Positions 8,037 to 16,703 of a stretch of DNA of 64,000 nucleotides are shown here, piece after piece (position 1 is the stretch's first letter; each line of letters opens with the position of its first letter). The stretch spans positions 133,991 through 197,990 of the forward strand of contig NZ_FRBL01000012.1 of assembly GCF_900142605.1 (NCBI RefSeq), in the 5' to 3' direction. The stretch comes from Chitinophaga jiangningensis. Its GTDB lineage: Bacteria > Bacteroidota > Bacteroidia > Chitinophagales > Chitinophagaceae. Both the position numbers and the translations under genes were made by a program. Below the pieces are notes generated by a model. That model saw only the letters and a program-made list of their open reading frames with translations. It had not been told where the DNA came from and did not search any database.

Positions 8037-9494
8037 ATGAAAAAGATACTAGTAATTTGTTTTGCAGCTGCTGTGCTTACAACGGGTTTTACCTCCTGTA
8101 ACAAATACCTCGATGTGAAGCCGAAGGGCTATACCATTCCGCAGTTCTACGAAGATTATGAAAAGCTGATGAATAATATGTCGCTGATCAGGCTATCTGC
8201 GGCTTATCCGGACTACCTTTCTGATGACGTGCAGGTAGGTGATCCAACGGATGTATCCAAACTGGCCAGCTATAGTGGGCTTTCTGATTTTAAGAAGGCG
8301 CTCTATACTTTTCAGCCGGGGGCGGTATTTGTGCCGGGGTCTTCAGATCCTTTCTGGGAGACGGCTTACAGCCATATATATACCTATAATGTGGTGATCA
8401 ACAACATCCTGAATGTACCGGATGGAACAGAGCAGGACAGAAAGCAGCTGAAGGCGGAAGCGTTGTTTGGCCGCGCCTATGAGTACCTGACGCTGGTGAA
8501 TGCCTATGCCAATCATTATGACGCAGCTACTGCGGCTACTGATTACGGAGTGCCGGTGGTATTAACGGAAGATATTAATCAGCCGTATAAACGTGGTACG
8601 GTGGCGGAAGTATATGCACTTATCAAGAGTGACATGGAAACTGCGCTGAAAGATCTGCCGGCGAAATCTACCAATATCTTTCATCCCACGCAATCTGTAG
8701 GTTATTCTTTCCTGAGTCGCATGCATTTGTACATGGGGAATTATGCAGAGGCGCTTACGAATGCCAAAGCTGCGCTGGCATTGAATAATACATTACTGGA
8801 TTATAAACTTTACACTACCAAAAAAGGCGTGACATTTGGCCGTGTATGCCTGGCTTCAGATAATTCTGTGCGTTTTCCGGAGGCACATCTGAATGCAGAA
8901 AGCATCTGGGTGCGTTATGGCAACTCCAGTTCTTCATCTTTGAATGCGGAAGTGTATGTGTCCGCAGACCTGCTGAATTTATTCACAAAGCGTTTGCCTG
9001 ATGGGGCAGTGGACCAGCGTCGCGCGCTGTTTTTCTGCGACGGGGAAAGCAACTTTGGGGTGAAGCCGGTGTATTTTCCGGGGAGAGTATTATATGCCCC
9101 GTATAATGATCCCAACTTCGGATTAAGTAATGCGGAAGTATACCTGATTGCTGCGGAAAGCGAGGCCCGCGCCGGCGATAAGCAGGAGGCGATGAAATAC
9201 CTGAATGCATTGCGTAACATGCGCATCAAAAATAACCAGGCCCTGGTGGCTGCTACCAACGATGAAGCGCTGGAAATGGTGCTGGAAGAGCGCCGCCGGG
9301 AAATGTGCTTCCTCGGCCCTAACAGGCTGACGGACCTGAAACGCCTTAACAGAGATGCGCGTTTTGCAAAAACAATTACGCATAAACGGGGAAGTGAAGT
9401 GTACACGCTGCCGGCCAACGACCAGCGTTATATCCTGCCCGTGCCACCGAAAGTATTAGAGTTTAACGGCAGCATGCCTGTTTACGAAAGATAA
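8037..9494 (+). CDS. SusD/RagB-type substrate-binding lipoprotein
   Basis: Outer-membrane lipoprotein that forms a lid on its SusC partner and captures substrate. The N-terminus has a signal peptide and lipobox (TGFTSC-N, Cys21), followed by the conserved NKYLDVKPKG start of mature SusD proteins. The helical TPR-like scaffold includes RAYEYLTLVNAYANHY, and the C-terminal RagB part has LEERRREMCFLGPNRLTDLKRL, the usual family signature. At 485 residues it has normal length. It is cotranscribed with SusC (14-base gap) and followed after 30 bases by a thioredoxin-like protein. Confidence 0.95.
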   Translation: MKKILVICFAAAVLTTGFTSCNKYLDVKPKGYTIPQFYEDYEKLMNNMSLIRLSAAYPDYLSDDVQVGDPTDVSKLASYSGLSDFKKALYTFQPGAVFVPGSSDPFWETAYSHIYTYNVVINNILNVPDGTEQDRKQLKAEALFGRAYEYLTLVNAYANHYDAATAATDYGVPVVLTEDINQPYKRGTVAEVYALIKSDMETALKDLPAKSTNIFHPTQSVGYSFLSRMHLYMGNYAEALTNAKAALALNNTLLDYKLYTTKKGVTFGRVCLASDNSVRFPEAHLNAESIWVRYGNSSSSSLNAEVYVSADLLNLFTKRLPDGAVDQRRALFFCDGESNFGVKPVYFPGRVLYAPYNDPNFGLSNAEVYLIAAESEARAGDKQEAMKYLNALRNMRIKNNQALVAATNDEALEMVLEERRREMCFLGPNRLTDLKRLNRDARFAKTITHKRGSEVYTLPANDQRYILPVPPKVLEFNGSMPVYER

Positions 9495-9524
9495 TAATAT
9501 CTACCTGTAAATTTTTTTTGTGAG

Positions 9525-10712
9525 ATGAAAAACATACGTGGAAAAATACTACTGTTTTGCTGCGTGTTATTTGCTGGTAAAGCATTGGCACAACATGGCA
9601 TCCGGTTCGACAGCCTCTCCTTTAACGCTTTAAAAGCTAAAGCGGCACAGGAGAAAAAGCTGATTTTTATTGACTGCTATACCTCCTGGTGCGCTCCCTG
9701 CAAGTGGATGGACATGAACGTGTTTACCCTGCCGGCGGTGGCGGAGCAATATAACCAGCATTTTATCAATGCCCGGTTCGACATGGAAAAGGGCGAGGGT
9801 ATTGCCTTACGTAAGGAATATAATGTGAGTTCATTCCCTACCTACCTGTTTATTGACAGCAAGGGCAAGCTGGTGTATCGTTCCGGTTCGCGTATGACTG
9901 CGGAGGAATTTATGGCAGTAGGGGAGAATGCAAACAACCCGGCGAAAAGTGTTGCAGCCCTGCAGCAGCAGTACGATAACGGCAAGCGGGACATGCAGTT
10001 TATGCTGGACTTTTACAATGTTTTGCAGGATAATGACCGCAACAAGGCGGAGCAGTTGGGGCAGGAGATTGTGGCTACCTTTCCGGAGCAACATATGCAG
10101 AGTGAGCTGGGCTGGAAAACCATCAAAACGCTCGCCAGAACGGAGAACGACCGGTTAGGCGCATACTTTATGCAGCACCAGCAGGCTTTCCGTTCCTATG
10201 CCAGAGCAGGAGAAATTGATACGCTGGCCACCCGCATGGTGACTGGTTTGCTGTATGGATATATCCGTGAAGGGAAGGATGAAGCGTTGATGAAGCGCCT
10301 GGACTTTTTCCGCAAATCCCCGCTGGAGGCCCGCCGCCGCGAGGGAGTGCTGATTGAAACAGAATACTATCTCCATAACAAAAGGTATAGCGACTTTAAC
10401 AAACTGGCTAACAGTGCATTGAAAGGTGTATTGAAAAATGATGCGGACAAGCTGAGTTTTATTGCCCGCAGGTCAGGTTACCGGGGAGATGTAGTGGCCG
10501 AGGTATTGCCGGTGTCGTATGCCATGGCAAAGCGTGCGGTAGCATTGCAGCCGGAGGAATACAGTACCCAGAGTACTTTGGCGCAACTGTGTTTGTCCAT
10601 GAAGAAGAAGGAAGAAGGGCTGGCAGCGGCGCGTAAGGCGTATACGCTGGCTGGTACTACTAAAATAGAAGGTATTGTAAATAAGCTGATAGCACAACTG
10701 GAGCAGTTGTAA
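9525..10712 (+). CDS. Exported thioredoxin-like protein with helical C-terminal part
   Basis: Probable periplasmic thiol-disulfide protein. It has a signal peptide (residues 1-22, cleaved after KALA-Q), a thioredoxin fold at about 25-145 with the redox motif WCAPC (Cys56 and Cys59) and the cis-proline loop SSFPTYLF. About 250 further residues look alpha-helical and TPR-like but carry no motif I can name. It is the last gene of the sigma/FecR/SusCD operon and is followed by a strong terminator. A role in folding or reducing the operon's exported proteins is an inference; a link to the imported substrate is equally possible. Confidence 0.82.
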   Translation: MKNIRGKILLFCCVLFAGKALAQHGIRFDSLSFNALKAKAAQEKKLIFIDCYTSWCAPCKWMDMNVFTLPAVAEQYNQHFINARFDMEKGEGIALRKEYNVSSFPTYLFIDSKGKLVYRSGSRMTAEEFMAVGENANNPAKSVAALQQQYDNGKRDMQFMLDFYNVLQDNDRNKAEQLGQEIVATFPEQHMQSELGWKTIKTLARTENDRLGAYFMQHQQAFRSYARAGEIDTLATRMVTGLLYGYIREGKDEALMKRLDFFRKSPLEARRREGVLIETEYYLHNKRYSDFNKLANSALKGVLKNDADKLSFIARRSGYRGDVVAEVLPVSYAMAKRAVALQPEEYSTQSTLAQLCLSMKKKEEGLAAARKAYTLAGTTKIEGIVNKLIAQLEQL

Positions 10713-10733
10713 TCATCCATTGGATGTGTGCCG

Positions 10734-10765
10734 GGGGCGGGAGCGTTGCTTCCCGCCCCTTTTTA
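10734..10765 (+). terminator. Terminator of the first SusCD operon
   Basis: Bases 10734-10742 pair with 10751-10759 (9 bp, G+C rich) around GCGTTGCT, followed by five T residues. It lies 21 bases after the thioredoxin-like gene. Confidence 0.85.
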
Positions 10766-10865
10766 TATTATTTAAGTGAAACTTTTTAAAAAAATTGCTT
10801 GGAAATTGCTGGAAAATAATTAAGTTGTACGTCCCAAAATTATTTGGTGCTAAAACAGTGTGGTT

Positions 10866-11339
10866 ATGATTGAAATAATACGAATAACCGCCGATGACAC
10901 CGCGAACCTGGACGCTGTTAGGTCCCTGTTTCGTGAATATGCCAATTGGTTGAGCGTAGATCTTAGTTTCCAGCAATTTGAAGATGAGATGGCTCATCTG
11001 CCTGGCGCCTACGCTGCGCCTACCGGTGCATTATTCCTGGCTAAATCGGACGGTCAGATAGCAGGATGTGTGGCAGTCAGAGAATTTGACAACAGCACTG
11101 CCGAAATGAAAAGATTGTTTGTAAGAGATGCCTTTAAAAAGCAAGGATTAGGTAAAATGCTTGCATCTACGGCGATAGAAGAAAGTAAAAAATTAGGGTA
11201 TAAACGGATTTTATTAGATACCCTGGCCCATATGCGACCCGCTATTGAGTTATATACTTCTCTTGGTTTCCAGCCTATTGCAGCGTATTACGACAATCCA
11301 CTTTCCAGTGCGGTATACCTGTCACTGAATATTGAATAG
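10866..11339 (+). CDS. GNAT-family N-acetyltransferase
   Basis: Acetyl-CoA-dependent acyl transfer to an unknown amine; cytoplasmic. The 157-residue protein has the GNAT core: AEMKRLFVRDAFKKQGLGKML gives beta-4 and the pyrophosphate-binding loop (here KKQGLGK, fitting Q/RxxGxG/A), followed by AIELYTSLGFQP near the C-terminus, the usual motif B. The ATG at 10866 is chosen over a GTG six bases earlier. It stands alone between a terminator and a convergent gene, so the context gives no substrate. Confidence 0.88.
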   Translation: MIEIIRITADDTANLDAVRSLFREYANWLSVDLSFQQFEDEMAHLPGAYAAPTGALFLAKSDGQIAGCVAVREFDNSTAEMKRLFVRDAFKKQGLGKMLASTAIEESKKLGYKRILLDTLAHMRPAIELYTSLGFQPIAAYYDNPLSSAVYLSLNIE

Positions 11340-11353
11340 GAATTATCGTGGGG

Positions 11354-11453
11354 CATCTGTTTATTTATTTGCCGGCATGGTACAATGCCGGTGGGCAGAT
11401 GTGTTGCGTGTTATCAGCAAAGCAACAACACCACGCAGGGCGCGGTGTTGTTG
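11354..11453. terminator. Two hairpins between convergent genes
   Basis: Nested pairing CATCTG (11354-11359) with CAGATG (11396-11401) encloses GCCGGCAT (11371-11378) with ATGCCGGT (11385-11392). A second hairpin pairs CAACAACACC (11423-11432) with GGTGTTGTTG (11444-11453). They separate the GNAT gene from the convergent oxidoreductase and probably end both transcripts. Confidence 0.6.
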
Positions 11454-11462
11454 ATAGTTTTC

Positions 11463-12761
11463 TTATCCGATTTTCGGAATTTTATATCCGTTATGATAAG
11501 CAGCTGCCAGTAATTTGTTGGCATCGCTGTCGGTGAAGTTTTGTTTCCCTTCGTTCCAGTATATTTTCTTACCAGTGCGGAAGGCGATGTTGCCCATCTG
11601 TGCGAAGCTGGCGATATGCGCGCCTGCGGTGATAGGGCAGTTGAGGTCACTCATTTTCCTGGACTTGATAACCTCTACAAAGTTTTTGGCGTGCAGGTTC
11701 AAACCATTATCTACTGAAGGTTTGCGGGCTATTGCTTCCATTTTACCTTTTTCAGGGATAACCTCCCATCCGCCACGATCCAGCACCAGTGTGCCGTTGT
11801 TGCCGATGAAGGCGATACCGTGCGTGCGGCCGTAAGGGCCTCCGTCGATACCGGTTGCCTGTTCCCACTGGATATTGTAATTATCGAATTCATAAACGGT
11901 GGTGAGGGTATCCGGTGTTTGTGCGGCATCATCAGGGTAGGCGAATTTACCGCCTGCCGCCATAATGGATTTAGGGTTGCTGGACTTCATACCGATCAGG
12001 GCATAGTCGAGCAGGTGCACGCCCCAGTCGGTCATTAACCCACCTGCATAATCCCAGTACCAGCGGAAGTTGAAGTGGAACCTGTTGGCGTTGAACGGAC
12101 GTGTTTCCGCAGGGCCGAGCCATGATTTATAGTCAACCCCGGCAGGTACCGGGCTATCGGGCACTACCGGTATGGATTTCATCCAACCCATGTATGCCCA
12201 TGCTTTTACGAGGCGTACCTGGCCTAACTGTCCTGAATGTACGAAGTTGATGGCATCGCGGAAGTGCTGCTGGCTGCGTTGCCACTGGCCTACCTGTACT
12301 ACGCGGTTGTAGCGTTGCTGGGCGGCCACCATGGTAGCACACTCGATGATGGAGTTACCTACCGGTTTTTCCACGTATACATCTTTGCCGGCGGAGCAGG
12401 CGTCTGTCATCATCAGGCAATGCCAATGGTCAGGAGACCCAATCACTACCGCATCGATGGATTTATCTTCCAGCAGTTTGCGGTAGTCGGCATAGCCTTT
12501 CACGTTAATGTTTTGTTTTGCCAGTTCGGCGATGCGTTTATCCAGCACATTCTTATCTACATCGCAGAGGGCTACTACTTCCACTTCCGGATTTTTAAGC
12601 AGGGCGGTAAGGTCGGACCAACCCATGCCGTTGATACCGATGGCGCCTATACGAATTTTGTCGCTCGGGGCGATGGCGCGCAGGGGTAGCGTATGGAGCA
12701 GACTTGCGCCAGCAACCAACGCGGACGCAGACCGGATAAAGGATCTTCTTGAATTATTCAT
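11463..12761 (-). CDS. Exported Gfo/Idh/MocA-family oxidoreductase
   Basis: NAD(P)-dependent dehydrogenase of the glucose-fructose oxidoreductase family, likely acting on a sugar or cyclitol in the periplasm. It begins with a twin-arginine-type signal (NNSRRSFIRSASALVAG, RR at residues 5-6), then the Rossmann start IRIGAIGINGMG near residue 36, and the catalytic-region motif EKPVGNSI near 132. The C-terminal alpha/beta domain includes NFRWYWDYAGGLMTDWGVH, typical of the exported subgroup found in Bacteroidota and Planctomycetota. At 432 residues it has the expected length. It is not in an obvious operon; substrate is unknown. Confidence 0.9.
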   Translation of the reverse strand: MNNSRRSFIRSASALVAGASLLHTLPLRAIAPSDKIRIGAIGINGMGWSDLTALLKNPEVEVVALCDVDKNVLDKRIAELAKQNINVKGYADYRKLLEDKSIDAVVIGSPDHWHCLMMTDACSAGKDVYVEKPVGNSIIECATMVAAQQRYNRVVQVGQWQRSQQHFRDAINFVHSGQLGQVRLVKAWAYMGWMKSIPVVPDSPVPAGVDYKSWLGPAETRPFNANRFHFNFRWYWDYAGGLMTDWGVHLLDYALIGMKSSNPKSIMAAGGKFAYPDDAAQTPDTLTTVYEFDNYNIQWEQATGIDGGPYGRTHGIAFIGNNGTLVLDRGGWEVIPEKGKMEAIARKPSVDNGLNLHAKNFVEVIKSRKMSDLNCPITAGAHIASFAQMGNIAFRTGKKIYWNEGKQNFTDSDANKLLAAAYHNGYKIPKIG

Positions 12762-12947
12762 GTGATTTGCACTTTTGTAGGAATCGTGGAATTTTTATGT
12801 CGCAAACAAAATAGTGAAAAAGTTTTTTTTGTTTGGATTTTTGGGAAGAATGAAACATTTGATACCCTTATTGCAAAAAAATGATCCCCTGAGGGGGACT
12901 TGATATCGTGTTAACCCATTGACGTGGAAGTGTTTGACGTGGATTTT

Positions 12948-12984
12948 ATAAACGAGGTCCCGCCAGCGGCGGGACCTCGTTTAT
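12948..12984 (-). terminator. Perfect 17-bp hairpin after the MoxR-like gene
   Basis: Bases 12948-12964 pair with 12968-12984 without mismatch around AGC. It lies 20 bases beyond the stop of the minus-strand ATPase gene. The rest of the gap 12762-13004 holds the direct repeat TTGACGTGGA (12919-12928 and 12934-12943) and nothing else recognisable. Confidence 0.7.
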
Positions 12985-13004
12985 TGTTAATTATGGTGAT
13001 GCTG

Positions 13005-14507
13005 TTATTCTACATCATCTTCACTGCTGAGGTTGAAATTCATCATGGTGCCCAGCAGGTCGGAGAAGCGGGTTTCGTTTTCCAGCACTTTTTTGCTGAT
13101 AAGCGAGTAAGCGCTGAGTCCGTGCAGTACGAATTCCATGAGCAGGAGGGCTTCGCGGCCGTTGGCTTTAGGGAATTTTTCCCCTACCAGTTCCCGGAGG
13201 CCTTCTACTGACAGGAGGCGGGATTCGTATTGTTTATCGGTGAGGTCGCCGAGGAGTTGCAGCTGATTGCCCTGGTCGAACCATTGGATAACGGTACGGT
13301 AGGGGTTTTCGGCTGGGGAGGCCTGCTTACGTTTTTTATAGTTCTCCGGGTTAGGGAAGTAGGTGGCGAACACGGTGCGGATGGATTTATCCAGCAGGTT
13401 GTGTGCTACCTGTAGCGGCCCTTCCTGTTCCCCTTCGTACACCAGTTCAATTTTACCGGTGATAGCGGGGATGATGCCCTGCAGGTCGCCGATACGTACC
13501 TGTGTTTCTTTTTCTTTGTTGATGATGGCTCTTCTTTCGCCGGCGCTGACAGCATTTTCGAAGGCAGCGATGGTAAGGCGGGCGGATACACCGCTTTTTT
13601 TGTCTACGTATTCGCTGTTGCGGGCTTCGAAGGCTACCTGTTCAATGAGGCGTTTGACCATGTCAGAGATCTGCACCTTTTTGAGCTGGTCTGTGTGCAC
13701 ATCGGCTTCCTGTTCGGTGATGAGCAGGGAGTTTTCGATGTTTTTAGGGTAGTGGGTAATGATCTGGCTTTCGATCCTGTCTTTGAGCGGTGTCACGATG
13801 GAGCCGCGGTTCGTATAGTCTTCCGGGTTAGCGGTAAACACAAAGAGGATATCCAGTGGCATTCTGATTTTGAAGCCACGGATCTGGATATCGCCTTCCT
13901 GGAGGATGTTGAACAGCGACACCTGGATACGAGCCTGCAGGTCCGGCAGTTCATTGATGACGAAAATGCCTCTGTTGGAGCGCGGGATGATACCGAAGTG
14001 GATCACGCGTTCGTCGGCGAAGCTGAGTTTAAGGTTGGCGGCTTTGATCGGGTCGATATCGCCGATCAGGTCGGCCACGGAAACGTCGGGCGTGGCGAGC
14101 TTTTCACCGTAGCGCTGGCTGCGGTGCAGCCAGGAGATGGGTGTTTTATCGCCTTTTTCGGCGATCAGGTCGCGTGCATAACGAGAGAGGGGCATGAATG
14201 GATCATCGTTTACTTCAGATCCTTCTATTACTGGTATATATTCGTCGAGTAAGTCTACCATTTGCCTGGCCATCCTGGTTTTTGCCTGGCCGCGGAGGCC
14301 GAGGAAGAGGATGTTATGGCGGGAGAGCAGGGCTCTTTCTGTATCAGGGATCACGGTATCTTCATAGCCGATAATTCCGGGAAAGGCCGAATCTTTTTCT
14401 TTGAGTTTGGTAATCAGGTTTTGTCTGATCTCTTCTTTTACTGACTTAGGCTTATAGCCGCTTTTTTTCAGTTCGCCCAGCGTTTTAATGTTAGTGTCCA
14501 TGCTCAA
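13005..14507 (-). CDS. MoxR/Mg-chelatase ChlI-like AAA+ ATPase
   Basis: AAA+ ATPase related to the BchI/ChlI subunit of magnesium chelatase and to MoxR chaperone-like ATPases. Walker A is GLRGQAKTRMA (residues 70-80). The Walker B region reads GIFVINELPDL (180-190), with Asn in place of the usual Asp before Glu. Sensor 1 is in FVFTANPEDY (223-231). A VWA-domain gene lies 27 bases upstream on the same strand, the usual MoxR-VWA pairing, in which the ATPase and the metal-ion-dependent VWA protein remodel or insert a cofactor into a client. No chelatase H subunit or cobalamin/chlorophyll gene is nearby, so a chelatase role is unlikely. Confidence 0.88.
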   Translation of the reverse strand: MSMDTNIKTLGELKKSGYKPKSVKEEIRQNLITKLKEKDSAFPGIIGYEDTVIPDTERALLSRHNILFLGLRGQAKTRMARQMVDLLDEYIPVIEGSEVNDDPFMPLSRYARDLIAEKGDKTPISWLHRSQRYGEKLATPDVSVADLIGDIDPIKAANLKLSFADERVIHFGIIPRSNRGIFVINELPDLQARIQVSLFNILQEGDIQIRGFKIRMPLDILFVFTANPEDYTNRGSIVTPLKDRIESQIITHYPKNIENSLLITEQEADVHTDQLKKVQISDMVKRLIEQVAFEARNSEYVDKKSGVSARLTIAAFENAVSAGERRAIINKEKETQVRIGDLQGIIPAITGKIELVYEGEQEGPLQVAHNLLDKSIRTVFATYFPNPENYKKRKQASPAENPYRTVIQWFDQGNQLQLLGDLTDKQYESRLLSVEGLRELVGEKFPKANGREALLLMEFVLHGLSAYSLISKKVLENETRFSDLLGTMMNFNLSSEDDVE

Positions 14508-14534
14508 ATTTTGCTGATTACTAGTAGAATAAGT

Positions 14535-15626
14535 TTAAAACAATTTACGTTTACCATTTTCGAAGTCGTGGAACAAGAATTGGCCGAGATTGTCGGTGCC
14601 GCTGAAAAAGGCTTTACCATTATTGGTTTCGGTGAATTCCTGCACAAATTGCTGTAACCACGGGTCGGTGGCTACCATGAAAGTGGTGATGGGGATTTTC
14701 AGTTTTTTGCATTGGGCGGCGAGGTTGAGCGTCCGGTTAAGGATTTTTCTGTCGAGCCCGAAGCTGTTTTTATAATACTGTTTTCCCTGTTTGAGGCAGG
14801 TAGGCTTCCCATCGGTGATCATGAAGATCTGCTTGTTCGGATTGCGTCGTCTGCGAAGCAGGTCCATGGCCAATTCCAGCCCGGCTACCGTATTGGTATG
14901 GTAGGGGCCTACCTGGAGGTAGGGCAGGTCTTTGATTTCAATCTGCCAGGCGTCATTTCCAAACACGATGATGTCGAGGGTATCTTTAGGATACCTGGTG
15001 GTGATGAGTTCGCTCAGGGCCATGGCCACTTTTTTGGCGGGCGTGATGCGGTCTTCCCCGTAGAGGATCATGGAGTGGGAGATATCGATCATCAGGGCGG
15101 TAGACGTTTGGGTTTTAAAGTCTGTTTCCTTGATGACGAGGTCGTCCTGGTCGATGTTAAAGCTGTCGATACCGTGATTGACCTGTGCATTGTGGATGGA
15201 AGCGGTAATATCGAGGTGGTCTACATTATCGCCAAACTGGTAGGGGCGGCTTTCAGCGTTCAGCTCATCGCCCATGCCTGATTTGCGGATGTTATGGTTG
15301 CCGGTGCCTGATTTTTTTAGTTTACCGAATATTTCTTCCAGCGCACTTTTGCGGATGGTTTGTTCTGTTTTGGAGGTGATGGATATTTCGCCGGCTTCAT
15401 TTTCGCGGAGATATCCTTTTTCCTGCAGGTCGTTCAGAAAATCACCTATGCCATAATCTTCATCAGTGAGGCCGTACTCGTTATCCAGCTGGGTGAGCCA
15501 TTGCAGGGCTTCATTTACATCGCCGCTGGTATATGTCAGGAGTTGTGTGAAGAGATCCAGTAGTTTCTGGAAAGGTGGCTTGGTACTGTCGCCAGGGTTA
15601 AACCTGGAAAATGTAATTCCTCTCAT
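14535..15626 (-). CDS. VWA-domain protein paired with the MoxR-like ATPase
   Basis: Cytoplasmic protein with a von Willebrand factor A domain and no signal peptide. The N-terminal 170 residues are helical and unnamed. The VWA domain follows with a complete MIDAS: DISHS at 181-185, a threonine in PYHTNT near 244-246 and TDG at 271-273. The gene starts a two-gene unit with the AAA+ ATPase 27 bases downstream. VWA proteins of this type resemble the ChlD/CoxE partner of ChlI/MoxR ATPases; the MIDAS suggests binding of a client through a metal ion. The client is not identifiable here. Confidence 0.88.
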   Translation of the reverse strand: MRGITFSRFNPGDSTKPPFQKLLDLFTQLLTYTSGDVNEALQWLTQLDNEYGLTDEDYGIGDFLNDLQEKGYLRENEAGEISITSKTEQTIRKSALEEIFGKLKKSGTGNHNIRKSGMGDELNAESRPYQFGDNVDHLDITASIHNAQVNHGIDSFNIDQDDLVIKETDFKTQTSTALMIDISHSMILYGEDRITPAKKVAMALSELITTRYPKDTLDIIVFGNDAWQIEIKDLPYLQVGPYHTNTVAGLELAMDLLRRRRNPNKQIFMITDGKPTCLKQGKQYYKNSFGLDRKILNRTLNLAAQCKKLKIPITTFMVATDPWLQQFVQEFTETNNGKAFFSGTDNLGQFLFHDFENGKRKLF

Positions 15627-15748
15627 AGCACTAGTTCTACTTCTAAAAGTAACGAAAAATAACCGGAATACTAAAATGGAATAATAGGGGCAGAGATTTG
15701 CATTTTATCATGAAAGCTATTACTTTCAATTATCAAAAAAATATCTAT

Positions 15749-16594
15749 ATGAAAAAACTGAGACATGCATTAATGCTGGCCGGTGGCCTTACAGCCGCTC
15801 TATTTGCACAAAGCGCGAAGTCCCAGGCCAGGGCTGATGCATTGGGCTGGAAACTGGGGGCACAGGCGTACACCTTCCATAAGTTTACTTTTGCAGAGGC
15901 GCTGGACAAAATGGACAGCTGCGGCATTCAGTACGTAGAGGCGTTCCCGGGGCAACAGCTCGGCGGCGGCCTGGAAGGTACATTTGATTATCATATGTCG
16001 CCCGATAAGCAGGAACAATTGAAACAACTGATTAAAAAGAAGCACAAAGTGCTCCTGGCATTTGGTGTGGTAGTACCTAAATCTGCCGCTGAATGGAGAA
16101 TGCTGTTTGATTTTGCCAATCGCATGGGGATTCAGAGCATTACCACAGAACCGCAGGCCGAGTTCCTGGATCTGATCTCTTCTCTCTGTGATCAATATAA
16201 TATTAAAGTAGCGATACACGATCATCCTAAGCCTAGTCATTACTGGCATCCTGACAGCGTGCTGGCGGCTATCAAAGGCAGAAGTAAGCTCATGGGCGCC
16301 TGTGCGGACATCGGTCACTGGGTGCGTAGCGGTCTTGATCCGGTAGAGTGCCTGAAGAAGCTGAATGGCCGTGTGGTGAGTCTGCATTTCAAAGACCTGA
16401 ACGAAAAATCAGCGCAGGCGCATGATGTGGTTTGGGGAAATGGTGTTTCAGAAATTCCTGCGGTACTGGAAGAGCTGAAAAATCAGAAGTTCAAAGGACT
16501 GTTTTCGGTAGAATATGAGTATCACTGGGATAACAGTGTGCCGGAAGTGAAGGAGAGTGTGAAGTATTGGAGGACTATGGTGAGTAATTTGTAA
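15749..16594 (+). CDS. Exported sugar phosphate isomerase/epimerase-like TIM-barrel protein
   Basis: Member of the xylose isomerase-like TIM-barrel (AP endonuclease family 2) superfamily, 281 residues. The start MKKLRHALMLAGG gives a clear signal peptide cleaved after about residue 29 (SQA-R). The barrel shows HDHPKPSHYWHPDSV, a CADIGHWVRSGLDPVECL stretch and SLHFKDLNE; these acidic and His residues are the usual metal site. Export fits a role on sugars in the periplasm, similar to proteins found beside Gfo/Idh/MocA and ThuA genes in Bacteroidota. It is divergent from the VWA gene and convergent with the TonB receptor. Substrate unknown. Confidence 0.87.
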   Translation: MKKLRHALMLAGGLTAALFAQSAKSQARADALGWKLGAQAYTFHKFTFAEALDKMDSCGIQYVEAFPGQQLGGGLEGTFDYHMSPDKQEQLKQLIKKKHKVLLAFGVVVPKSAAEWRMLFDFANRMGIQSITTEPQAEFLDLISSLCDQYNIKVAIHDHPKPSHYWHPDSVLAAIKGRSKLMGACADIGHWVRSGLDPVECLKKLNGRVVSLHFKDLNEKSAQAHDVVWGNGVSEIPAVLEELKNQKFKGLFSVEYEYHWDNSVPEVKESVKYWRTMVSNL

Positions 16595-16616
16595 TTATAA
16601 TTATAGATTGTTTATT

Positions 16617-16686
16617 AACGAAGAAGAGAGGGCCTGCGGCCCTCTCTTCTTCGTTAAAGCCCGGCACCAGCGGTGCCGGGCTTTAA
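16617..16686. terminator. Two strong bidirectional hairpins between convergent genes
   Basis: Bases 16617-16634 pair perfectly with 16638-16655 (18 bp) around TGC, and 16654-16668 pair with 16672-16686 (15 bp) around AGC. They separate the isomerase-like gene from the convergent TonB receptor and can end both. Confidence 0.8.
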
Positions 16687-16703
16687 CTTGATATAGATGC
16701 AGA

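Noticed and set aside
13005..15626. Magnesium chelatase for chlorophyll or cobalt chelatase for cobalamin
   Set aside because: The ATPase and VWA protein resemble ChlI and ChlD, but no large H subunit or tetrapyrrole gene is nearby; a MoxR-VWA unit fits better.
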